DNA from: CAZVXI01 sp964631295
GTDB taxonomy: Bacteria; Planctomycetota; Phycisphaerae; Phycisphaerales; SM1A02
Assembly (NCBI GenBank): GCA_964631295.1
Contig: CAZVXI010000016.1
Span: 1-33,992, forward strand
Direction: 5' to 3'
Length of the DNA: 33,992 nt
A program made the translations under genes and the position numbers. The notes under the pieces were generated by a model, which did not search any database, was not told the origin of the DNA, and saw only the letters and a list, made by a program, of their open reading frames with translations. Positions 1-7,019 of this stretch are shown one piece after another. Numbering within the stretch: the stretch's first letter is position 1; every line of letters starts with the position of its first letter.

Positions 1-513
1 GTACCGGATGCATGTACTCATGTGGCGGTGCACGATGCGGCCAGGCCGGCTGTGAATGAAGCGCTGCTCAGTCGAGTGTTTGAGGCTGCCCGGCATATGC
101 CAGCGGTGATCCCGGCGATTGATGTGAGTGGCACGATCAAGCGAGTGGCGACTGAGTCGCAGGTGCTCAATCCTTCGAGCGAAGATGATGTGGCCGACCT
201 AATCCTCGGTGGCGAAGGCAGAGTCGAAGTGATGGGCAGGGAAGTCGTCGAGACGATTGACCGGTCGAATCTCGTGGAAGTGCAGACACCACAGGTCTTC
301 GAGATTGGTCTGCTGCGGCGAGCGTACGCGGAGGCCGACCTCGGCGGTGTCACGGATGATGCGAGCGTGATCGAGCGGCTTGGCGAGAAGGTGTATGTCG
401 TCGATGGCGATACACGGAACATCAAGGTGACGACGCCGAACGACATTGATCTGATGCGCGCGATCCTGAATGTGAAGGCGCCAGCCGAGCGACCGGTTCA
501 CAAGCGATTCTGA
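1..513 (+). CDS. ispD: 2-C-methyl-D-erythritol 4-phosphate cytidylyltransferase, C-terminal part
   Basis: This enzyme makes CDP-methylerythritol from CTP and methylerythritol phosphate in the cytoplasmic MEP isoprenoid pathway. The frame is open from base 1, so the gene starts before the window and the GTG at position 22 is an internal valine codon. Visible family motifs are VHDAARP near the left edge, VQTPQVF in the middle, a TDDASVIE segment and the closing KVTTPNDI. The N-terminal nucleotide-binding loop lies outside the window. The gene meets the minus-strand gene at 515 tail to tail with one base between the stops, and I see no terminator hairpin at the junction. The partner ispF is not adjacent on this side. 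The family call is firm; only the 5' end is missing. Confidence 0.95.
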   Translation, partial: VPDACTHVAVHDAARPAVNEALLSRVFEAARHMPAVIPAIDVSGTIKRVATESQVLNPSSEDDVADLILGGEGRVEVMGREVVETIDRSNLVEVQTPQVFEIGLLRRAYAEADLGGVTDDASVIERLGEKVYVVDGDTRNIKVTTPNDIDLMRAILNVKAPAERPVHKRF

Positions 514-514
514 T

Positions 515-2554
515 TCACGGGGTCTGGTGTGATCCGAGCCACTGCTGAGATTGTCGGATAGTCTGGCGTGCGTCTTCGCGCAACGTGCGGAGCGGCATCA
601 CTACCGGCACGTCAAGTTGCCACAGGTTCTGCCACTCCAGCAGGATCATCGGCAAATGCCCGACGCCACGCCGGGCACACTGATTCGCGTTCTGTCTGTC
701 AACAATCTCATCCACCCAGGGATGGTGCGGCAGTTCGACGAGATCAATGTCTCTCGGATTAATGTCCTGAAGTTCCTTCCCGCGATATCCAGCCCGCTCC
801 ATGGCATCGGTGATCAGCATCCACGATGCGATTTCATCAGACGGAACCGAGCCCATTGCAGCTTTTATCGCGTTCGACCGTCGCCTCACCGCCTCCGCTT
901 GAGCTTCGAAGTCCTCTATCTTGAAGTTTCGCGGATTCGGATCCAGCTTGCTTGGGAGAATGCGGTTGACGACTTCGGCGAGTGCCGCAGCCAGATCGCC
1001 CCTGCATTGATCAATCGATGCCGACCAGCCGAAGACTGATTGCTCATCGAGCTTCTGCAACTGCTGGCGGATGACCGAACGTTCACGCGAATCGAAAAGA
1101 CTCCAGTGTTCTTCGATCAGCTTCAGCGTGTCTTTAAATGCTCGATGGGTCAATGCAGAACTGGTGATCCACTCATCAGCGGCTAAGTGTCGCTCGATTC
1201 CAAGGACCGCAACGAGCAGATCTACTACATCGTCATACGGTGGGGTAGCGGCGGACAGTCGTTCAATCTTGACGTGCATCAGACGGATGGCGTCGGTCAT
1301 TGCCAGGGCATAGTCATGAAACAACTTGACCGACACGGGCTGGCTCGGGGTCATGGCCGGTCGGCGAAGAACGACAAAATCGCATCGCTCCAACATGGAC
1401 GCCTCAGTAAACACCTTGAGACATTCTTCAACGTGTTCGCGAACCTCTTCATCCACAGAATCAGGATCGGTCAGACATGCTTCCAGCGTGTGTCGATCGA
1501 TCTCATACAGGCACTCTGCAGCATGGGCGTAGAGATCACCGGCATTACGGCTGGCAAGCGCACCGTTCAAAGCAAGATCATTCAGAGATGCCTCGATTAA
1601 TAACAGGTTCGTGCGGGCAGACTCTGATGCGTGCACCCAACTCGACGTATGCCGCATCCACGGGGCGAGCGATCCGTGTGAAGTGGCCAGAAAGTCATCA
1701 ATCAGTGGCATGACCGCCTCTGTGTCGTCCCTTGCGATTGGTCCAGTAATGAATGCGGCAAGCTTCGTCTGCAGGATAGTTATGGCACTCCGCATCGCCA
1801 GCAGGTCAGCAGCGTTGACTGGCGGCGCATCTTCTCCGGTCCAGAACGTGATGATCTTTCGGATGTACTCGATGTTACCGGCTGTCTCAGCTTCAGCGTA
1901 TGCACTCAGGAACACTTCGATCATGTGCTCGAGCCGCCAGGAGGCTCTCACAGGATCATCCAGATTGATTCGCTTGAGTGTATCGAGCAGTCGCCGGGCA
2001 TGATCGCTCGTCAATTGCCCATGATCGATCGCGCGTGTTAGAGGAGCCAGCAACATCTTGGGAATCATGGATGCTGCACGAGGCATGCTGCTGAGCCCGG
2101 GACTCGCCGCAAACTGCGCGATTAAACCCAGCATCGCCTCGTAATCTTCAACGGTTCTGTCCGGGTCGCCCTGTTCCAGCCGCATGCGTGCATCGGCAAG
2201 CAGCAGCATTGTGAGACGGGTGTCGGTCCCGTTGAGAAGCTGCCGATCAGTGGTTCCATCTACGCACTGCTTCCATGTCGAGTTGATTGCTGGTTCCTGA
2301 CGTCTGGCCGCACGGATCGCGCGATCACGCAGGTGTTCGAGCTTGGTTACGAGCGCGATCGCATTTTCATCGATTGCGCTGAAGCCGCCACGTCCGTATT
2401 GTCGCAGAAGGGCGATCTCCGCCCGGTCGAGCGATCTCAAATCATCCGCGATACCGGCATAGACCTCACTGACGCTTGACTGCGCCCTCGTATCGGAAGA
2501 CGCGAGGACAAGTGTGAAAACCCAGACAAAGGCGATGGTTCGAGCGAGCATCAT
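515..2554 (-). CDS. Exported protein of unknown function, last gene of the Cys-rich peptide cassette
   Basis: I do not recognise this 679-residue protein. It opens with a Sec-type signal peptide (hydrophobic residues about 5-20, likely cleavage after the Ala of DTRAQ near residue 22). The remainder looks almost wholly alpha-helical, with many Ala, Leu, Glu and Arg heptad-like stretches and a few scattered cysteines, and no catalytic motif is obvious. The frame stays open further upstream, but I chose the ATG at 2554. It gives the signal peptide, follows a GGAG about eight bases upstream, and its ATGA overlaps the stop of the MauE-like gene by four bases, which implies translational coupling. 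It is therefore probably co-expressed with the C39/rhodanese and MauE-like genes. It could be a periplasmic helical-repeat scaffold, but that is a guess. Confidence 0.85.
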   Translation of the reverse strand: MMLARTIAFVWVFTLVLASSDTRAQSSVSEVYAGIADDLRSLDRAEIALLRQYGRGGFSAIDENAIALVTKLEHLRDRAIRAARRQEPAINSTWKQCVDGTTDRQLLNGTDTRLTMLLLADARMRLEQGDPDRTVEDYEAMLGLIAQFAASPGLSSMPRAASMIPKMLLAPLTRAIDHGQLTSDHARRLLDTLKRINLDDPVRASWRLEHMIEVFLSAYAEAETAGNIEYIRKIITFWTGEDAPPVNAADLLAMRSAITILQTKLAAFITGPIARDDTEAVMPLIDDFLATSHGSLAPWMRHTSSWVHASESARTNLLLIEASLNDLALNGALASRNAGDLYAHAAECLYEIDRHTLEACLTDPDSVDEEVREHVEECLKVFTEASMLERCDFVVLRRPAMTPSQPVSVKLFHDYALAMTDAIRLMHVKIERLSAATPPYDDVVDLLVAVLGIERHLAADEWITSSALTHRAFKDTLKLIEEHWSLFDSRERSVIRQQLQKLDEQSVFGWSASIDQCRGDLAAALAEVVNRILPSKLDPNPRNFKIEDFEAQAEAVRRRSNAIKAAMGSVPSDEIASWMLITDAMERAGYRGKELQDINPRDIDLVELPHHPWVDEIVDRQNANQCARRGVGHLPMILLEWQNLWQLDVPVVMPLRTLREDARQTIRQSQQWLGSHQTP

Positions 2555-3012
2555 ACTGACTCCACTTCTGTGTCCTCGGTTTCTTGAGCAAGCCACATGG
2601 CCACAAGTATGATAGACAACAGTCCGAGGGGGACGCTGATCGTCAACCACGAGACGGTTCGCTCTCCAGATGTATCAAAGCAACCGCAGGCGATAGTCAG
2701 CCCGCGCGCGATGGCGCTCACTTGCGCGAGCGCGAACACGGTAAAGATGACAGTCGCAAGAAGACGCGCGCCTCTTGTCATGAAGTTGGCAAGCAGGCAC
2801 AAACCGATGGACAACTCCAGCCACGGAAGGATCAGCGCAGCCAGATAACCGAGCGCTCCCCCGAGGAGGTCGTACGCATAGATCGCACGTGCGAACTCCA
2901 TCGGATAGCGAATTTTGGGGATTGACGAGGCAATCAACATGATGCCAGCCAGCGCGCTCAGCACATATGGGCCCCAACGATGGAGAATCGATCGACTCGC
3001 GGCACGATTCAT
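2551..3012 (-). CDS. MauE/DoxX-like four-helix membrane protein with CGC motif
   Basis: This protein of 153 residues has about four membrane helices (near residues 14-33, 52-75, 84-103 and 121-141). It fits the MauE branch of the DoxX family in its PKI...P...F.RAI..YDLL opening and in a loop motif Cys-Gly-Cys-Phe (Cys109, Cys111) after helix three. MauE in methylotrophs is needed to mature the disulfide-rich subunit of methylamine dehydrogenase. A role in thiol or disulfide handling at the membrane is inferred from that, not shown. An in-frame ATG also lies at 3027, but the ATG at 3012 overlaps the stop of the rhodanese gene as ATGA, matching the junction on its other side. No methylamine dehydrogenase genes are present, so the partner should be something else, plausibly the Cys-rich protein upstream. 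Confidence 0.85.
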   Translation of the reverse strand: MNRAASRSILHRWGPYVLSALAGIMLIASSIPKIRYPMEFARAIYAYDLLGGALGYLAALILPWLELSIGLCLLANFMTRGARLLATVIFTVFALAQVSAIARGLTIACGCFDTSGERTVSWLTISVPLGLLSIILVAMWLAQETEDTEVESV

Positions 3013-5003
3013 TGTTTCTGTATCCATTCGTCCCAGTGTCCAGTGATGACCTGGACATTGAGGAAGCCATCATCACGCAGCGTGCGTGCCAGCCGAGGCG
3101 CAAGCGGACATCCACCCGGATTACAATACACCAGAATGCGATCTGTGGCGTCAACGCCCAATAATGCCTGCTGTCGAACCTGAAATGGCGCATTGTGAGG
3201 GAGCAGACGGGCATCAGGAATATGCATGTCGTCGTATTCAGCCCGGCTGCGGGCGTCGATGATGATCACGTCCTCGTCACCGCGGACGATCGCTGCGAGC
3301 TGATCAATGCTGACGGTGCCAACGTATATCTTGTCGTGGATATCCGCTGCGGTCTTCAGTCCTGCGGCAGAGAGCATACCCGTATTGAGAAACGCATTGC
3401 CTAACGCCACAAGACTCGCAAGTCCGACCAGCACACCTGCCTGCCCTGCACAACGCGAGATACGCTGACTTGCCCATCGGACTATTGCAAGGAAAGCCAA
3501 GGCGGCAATACCCATGACAGCGATCCGTGTGATTTGGGTCGGTATAAACGAAGGAAGTTCGCTGGTGTCCTGCGCGACTGCCAGCGCGTCACCGCGCCAG
3601 AGATTACGCAGCTCGATAAGAGGCAACAGACGCACCGATGCGGCACGGCTTTGGGTCGGCGGATCAAAGATGATGACCCCGTCCGGGCCATGATCGAGCA
3701 GCAGGACGAAGTGGTCAGGCTCTTCAGATGAAGCACGGGCGCGCGTGTGGAGAATAAAAGGGCACGAGGCACGTTTCAGATCACTGACAGTGAGATTCGA
3801 GTGTGCCGACGTCGCAAACCCGAGTGTTGCGGCAATGTTGGACAGGTCTCCAATCGTCACCCCATCAGGGTGTTGTATGCCTTGTTTCAACAACAAATCA
3901 TTGAATGAAATCTCGCCGCCTCTGATCAGGTGTGTTGCGGCATACAAGCAGTACAGCCCGCATAAGGGATCACTCCCCTGGCGAAGCAGTTCTTCACCAC
4001 CGCTCGTGTTCCCTGATGCACGGTAGTCGGACATGACCGTATCGATTCCGGAGACAACGGCGCTGTCACTCGCGAGCTCGGGCCCATCGCGCCAGATGTA
4101 TGGCCAACCAGGACGATCCATATCAATTACGGTTGAGCCGTCTGGCACGATGTCGGTGGGAAACGGACAGTCAGCGCCGATGACGATATCCGACCGTGTT
4201 ACTTCGTGAATAATGCGGGTTTCTGATCCATCTGCAAGCGACAGAATCAGAGTCATTGTGCCGGCAACAGGAACCCAATATCGACCATACTGTTCGAAGC
4301 GAACGTCACGCACCTCGCCGCGCCAGGTTTCCGTCGCGGGAACGCCTGGAGCGCGCGATGTATCACCGAGCAACTCGTCATCAAAGAAGTGCGTTCGCTT
4401 CTTCTTGACAGTGTATTCGGTCAGCAGATAGTCACGGGACGGGTCCAACACAATCTCGATGTGCCCAAACCGAGTGTCGCCTGTGACACGAAACTCGGTT
4501 TCACTGACCATTTGTGTCTCGCGCTCAACCTCCATAAGAAGGTCAGTCACAAATCGCCCGTTGTTGCCAAGCAAACAGCCCTCAAGAAATGAATCGGAAT
4601 CGGGGTGGGTGAGAAATGACCGCCATGCAGTTTCATGATCGCGGTCAATCTTCGCCTGCCCTCGTGCGACTCGAAGATGGTAGTCCGCCCCAAGCGCTTC
4701 GATCCGCGCTCTTGGTTGATTCAGGACGTTTCCATCCAAATCATAGTCGATGGACCGAGATCGCACATAATACGCCGGGATCGTGGTGTCCCAGCAAACT
4801 GAACTCTCAACAACAGTCATGACAGGAACGCTCAGCGCGCCCTGCCCTGAGACCTCGAAGATACTCTCAAACCGGACGCGATCACGCCACGCTTGCGCAT
4901 CGCGGGCTGCGGTACTCCAGTCGTCAGCAAGGGCGATCGCGCAACCGACTGAAAAGGTGGCGGCCAATAACATGAGGTAAACTCCCGAGCGCCAGCTCAG
5001 CAT
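3009..5003 (-). CDS. Membrane-anchored C39-like cysteine peptidase fused to a rhodanese domain
   Basis: This 664-residue protein starts with a signal peptide or anchor (residues 8-26, ending ALA-DD). Residues 30-320 form a beta-rich extracytoplasmic region I cannot place. Residues 335-455 form a C39-like papain fold with an apparently complete active site: Gln342 (oxyanion hole), Cys348 in the LCGLYC motif, His431 in DHFVLL and Asp447 in FDPP. Two membrane helices follow (about 494-510 and 522-541). The end is a rhodanese domain (560-664) with IIDARSRAEY and an active-site loop CNPGGC holding Cys627 and Cys632. The frame runs on to a TTG at 5057, but the ATG at 5003 begins the signal peptide and overlaps the stop of the Cys-rich frame by seven bases. 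C39 enzymes usually cut double-glycine leaders; a match to this upstream peptide is inference. Confidence 0.88.
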   Translation of the reverse strand: MLSWRSGVYLMLLAATFSVGCAIALADDWSTAARDAQAWRDRVRFESIFEVSGQGALSVPVMTVVESSVCWDTTIPAYYVRSRSIDYDLDGNVLNQPRARIEALGADYHLRVARGQAKIDRDHETAWRSFLTHPDSDSFLEGCLLGNNGRFVTDLLMEVERETQMVSETEFRVTGDTRFGHIEIVLDPSRDYLLTEYTVKKKRTHFFDDELLGDTSRAPGVPATETWRGEVRDVRFEQYGRYWVPVAGTMTLILSLADGSETRIIHEVTRSDIVIGADCPFPTDIVPDGSTVIDMDRPGWPYIWRDGPELASDSAVVSGIDTVMSDYRASGNTSGGEELLRQGSDPLCGLYCLYAATHLIRGGEISFNDLLLKQGIQHPDGVTIGDLSNIAATLGFATSAHSNLTVSDLKRASCPFILHTRARASSEEPDHFVLLLDHGPDGVIIFDPPTQSRAASVRLLPLIELRNLWRGDALAVAQDTSELPSFIPTQITRIAVMGIAALAFLAIVRWASQRISRCAGQAGVLVGLASLVALGNAFLNTGMLSAAGLKTAADIHDKIYVGTVSIDQLAAIVRGDEDVIIIDARSRAEYDDMHIPDARLLPHNAPFQVRQQALLGVDATDRILVYCNPGGCPLAPRLARTLRDDGFLNVQVITGHWDEWIQKQ

Positions 5004-5303
5004 GGCCCGTCGCAAAAGTATGAATTGGCCCCAAAACAGCGAAGAACCTCGGGGCAATCTTCAGTTGGATCGTGAGTACAGACAGCGTCCCAACCTCCGG
5101 TGGTGTCGCGGCAGAGTTCGTTCCATTCCGGGCACGTTTGTCCCTGTCCCTTGTTGCAATGAAAGCTGAGATGGGGCCCGGAAGAACAGTTGCATGAACC
5201 GCCGCGTAACGACAGGTCAACTGCTGAGAAACACTCCGAAACACACAGAATGCTGGTCAGAAGAATCAGAGGGGGGCAAGTTTGATAAACTCTGGAAGGT
5301 CAT
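4997..5303 (-). CDS. Cys-rich exported small protein, reading frame interrupted at a six-base homopolymer
   Basis: An open minus-strand frame ending in TGA at 4997-4999 encodes a hydrophobic leader (PLILLTSILCVSECFSA) followed by a 74-residue domain with ten cysteines, including SCNC, TCPEWNELC and CDGPC. This frame has no ATG, GTG or TTG start. It reaches back through a run of six G (5271-5276, C on the coding strand) to an upstream stop. The ATG at 5303 has a GGAG at 5311-5314, and a promoter candidate lies 40-70 bases further up, but it reads a different frame. Removing one base from the run joins it to the Cys-rich frame and gives about 101 residues. Adding one base would instead join the ATG at 5316. 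A sequencing or assembly error, slippage or phase variation, or recent decay could explain this. The stop overlaps the next gene's start (ATGCTGA). I know no family match. Confidence 0.6.
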
Positions 5304-5310
5304 GAATAAT

Positions 5311-5314
5311 CTCC
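5311..5314 (-). promoter_or_regulatory. Ribosome binding site GGAG for the Cys-rich frame
   Basis: GGAG on the minus strand sits seven bases before the ATG at 5303. It favours that start over the ATG at 5316, which has no comparable site. This matters because 5303 is in frame with the Cys-rich protein only if one base of the 5271-5276 run is removed. Confidence 0.5.
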
Positions 5315-5345
5315 ATTATGAGCAGTGACAGCCATGATGAATCCC

Positions 5346-5374
5346 ACGTTAACCGGTAACGCTGCATTCGTCAA
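5346..5374 (-). promoter_or_regulatory. Candidate sigma70-type promoter for the Cys-rich/C39/MauE operon
   Basis: Reading the minus strand, TTGACG (5369-5374) is followed after exactly 17 bases by TAACGT (5346-5351). The -35 matches consensus at five of six bases. The -10 matches at three, including the key T-A----T positions. Predicted transcription would begin near 5339, leaving a leader of about 36 bases to the ATG at 5303, with a Shine-Dalgarno at 5311-5314. Found by eye only. Confidence 0.4.
5347..5361. promoter_or_regulatory. Operator-like dyad over the -10 element
   Basis: The arms CGTTA (5347-5351) and TAACG (5357-5361) form a perfect five-base inverted repeat around ACCGG. They overlap the -10 of the candidate promoter. 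A dyad there could be a repressor site, but five-base arms also occur by chance. Confidence 0.25.
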
Positions 5375-5407
5375 GGCACAATGATGCCAGAAACGGCGTC
5401 AATCAAA

Positions 5408-5506
5408 GATCCTCGCTCAAGAGCGCGCGATCCTGCATGTGAGGCCGCCGCCGAGCGGCCGGTCCACACGCGGCTTTGGCCGCTTCCGGAGCGCGACCGC
5501 GGGTCG
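5408..5506. repeat. Run of four short GC-rich hairpins downstream of the PRT-hydrolase gene
   Basis: Four perfect five-base dyads lie in about 100 bases. They are CGCTC/GAGCG (5414-5425, loop AA), GGCCG/CGGCC (5443-5460), GCGGC/GCCGC (5470-5483, loop TTTG) and CGACC/GGTCG (5494-5506, loop GCG). The last abuts the stop codon of the minus-strand gene at 5507. None is followed by a T run, so these are not clear rho-independent terminators. They could stabilise the 3' end of that transcript. Apart from these hairpins I see nothing in 5375-5506. Confidence 0.45.
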
Positions 5507-6892
5507 TCACGTTGATGCGGTATCGCTTTGCGGCTTCTGCGTTGCCGGGTGATCTTCCGACGGCGGAACGTTTGACGCGAGATAGTTGCTCATCCACTCG
5601 ACGGATGCATTGATCATCAGCTCACGGCTGATCGGATCGTTGAACATGCGACTCGATTCGGGAATGCGCAGCACACGATGTTTGCAGGTGAACTGTTCAT
5701 CGAGGTGATTGACAATCTCTTCCAGGGCTGTGTCGTTTTCGCCGTGAATGATGAGCGTTGGACAGGTGATTCGCTCGATATCCATAAGATCGCCGCCGAC
5801 GACAGGGCCTCGCAGGATGAGCGCTCGAATGCGATCACAGTTGGCAGCAATTTCAATCGCGGCGGCAGTGCAGTCCCCAGCAGCAACGAGGCCGATCCGG
5901 TGCGAATCAACCTCTCGCATGCGTTCGAGTTGCTCGCGAAAGACTTCGATATCGGCAATGACCTGCTCATCCGTGGCATCTTCCAACGACCCGCCAGATC
6001 GACCGTGGCCTGTCAGATCAGGCCGAACTCCAATCATCTCGCGCTTTGCGAGGCGCTGGCTGATGGGCGTGCTTCTCGGGCTGCGGCCGTCACTGTCGAG
6101 CCCGTGTGCAAAGATGACTGCGGGATACGGACCGCCGCCTTGCTTGATTGCTGGGGGGAGATCCATCTCGCATATGAGGCGATGGCCGAGCGTGTTCTGC
6201 GCCTGCGATGTGATCGTCAAGACAACGGCATTTTCGCGCGGGTGCGATTCGATCCAGCGTTGCACCATTCCGACCATAACTGCGTCGCGGACAGGTGTGT
6301 ATTCGGAGAAGAAGTGTTCGATGCCGCGATACTTTGCGGGTGTACGGGGGATGACGACTGTGTTGGCAGTCTCGTGCAGTTGCCAGGTTGCCTTGGTTGT
6401 TCCCGCCGGTGCAGCAACGATAATCTTTTTCGCGCCACGATCGCGGGCAGACTGCACCGCGCCAAGTATGCGCGCACCACTGGCGATGCCTTCATCGCAA
6501 ATGATGACCGTGCGATCACGAATATCAAGTTCGGGCATCAGTTCGCGCACAGCAGCGCGTTTGGCTTCAAGATCGCGAAACACTTCGCGGGCGTAGCCGA
6601 CCATTTCCTGGCTCGTCAGGTGATGCCAACGCGCGGCTGAGTGAATCATTGAAATACGCCCGTGTTCATCGACAGCCCCGACGATATGGTCTGGTGAGTC
6701 TGGCATACCGGGCGCATGGAGCCGCTCGAGAATGAGCACATCCAATGGCGCATCGAGTGCCTCCGCAATGACCATGCCAACAGGGACACCACCGTTGGCC
6801 AATCCGAGTACGATCGGCCTCTCGGACTTGACGTACTGGAGTTTCTCCGCAAGGTCGCGGGCAGCCTCATCTCGGTTCTTGAACAAGCGCAT
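5507..6892 (-). CDS. Phosphoribosyltransferase-like domain fused to a degenerate alpha/beta hydrolase
   Basis: This is a two-domain cytoplasmic protein of 461 residues. Residues 1-215 are a type I phosphoribosyltransferase fold. LGLANGGVPVG lies near residues 29-39, and the PRPP loop VIICDEGIASGA spans 129-140, where Asp133-Glu134 are the acidic pair. Residues 222-440 are an alpha/beta hydrolase with HG at 263-264 and GHGRSGG at 295-301. Its nucleophile elbow reads G-D-C-T-A (339-343), with Cys341 where Ser is usual. The acid Asp387 is in HGENDTA. The expected late histidine is missing: the stretch PESSRMF (411-417) has Ser and Arg there. Such fusions are known in mycobacteria and other bacteria, but the substrate is unclear. 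The ATG at 6892 follows a strong GGAGG seven bases upstream. The hydrolase half may be inactive or Cys-dependent like dienelactone hydrolases. Confidence 0.88.
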   Translation of the reverse strand: MRLFKNRDEAARDLAEKLQYVKSERPIVLGLANGGVPVGMVIAEALDAPLDVLILERLHAPGMPDSPDHIVGAVDEHGRISMIHSAARWHHLTSQEMVGYAREVFRDLEAKRAAVRELMPELDIRDRTVIICDEGIASGARILGAVQSARDRGAKKIIVAAPAGTTKATWQLHETANTVVIPRTPAKYRGIEHFFSEYTPVRDAVMVGMVQRWIESHPRENAVVLTITSQAQNTLGHRLICEMDLPPAIKQGGGPYPAVIFAHGLDSDGRSPRSTPISQRLAKREMIGVRPDLTGHGRSGGSLEDATDEQVIADIEVFREQLERMREVDSHRIGLVAAGDCTAAAIEIAANCDRIRALILRGPVVGGDLMDIERITCPTLIIHGENDTALEEIVNHLDEQFTCKHRVLRIPESSRMFNDPISRELMINASVEWMSNYLASNVPPSEDHPATQKPQSDTAST

Positions 6893-6983
6893 CGCGCAAC
6901 CTCCCTTGTCAGGCCCGGCCCTTGCTTCTTCTCCTCTTGATTCTTCTTGCGTTCTTAGCTGATCTGGATTTCATTGCAAAGAG

Positions 6984-7011
6984 AAAAACGCGCGAAACCC
7001 AGACAGATTTC
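6984..7011 (-). terminator. Possible rho-independent terminator after uvrA
   Basis: On the minus strand, GAAATC and GGTTTC can pair (six pairs including one G-T) around a six-base loop. Five bases later comes a run of five T followed by CTCTTT. It lies just past the uvrA stop. The stem is short and AT-rich, so this is a modest call. Confidence 0.35.
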
Positions 7012-7019
7012 AGCCAACG

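Noticed and set aside
2551..3012. MauE-like gene as part of a methylamine dehydrogenase operon
   Set aside because: No dehydrogenase subunits or MauD/MauG-like genes are present. The neighbours are a C39-rhodanese fusion and a Cys-rich frame.
4924..5244. Minus-strand frame of 106 residues with an in-frame start overlapping the Cys-rich frame
   Set aside because: It reads the same bases one frame off from the Cys-rich protein and shows no leader or motif. The Cys-rich frame has a leader, ten cysteines and a stop/start overlap.
5678..6640. Plus-strand frame of 320 residues opposite the PRT-hydrolase gene
   Set aside because: It is antisense to a gene with recognisable domains and a strong ribosome site. 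It has no motif or ribosome site of its own.
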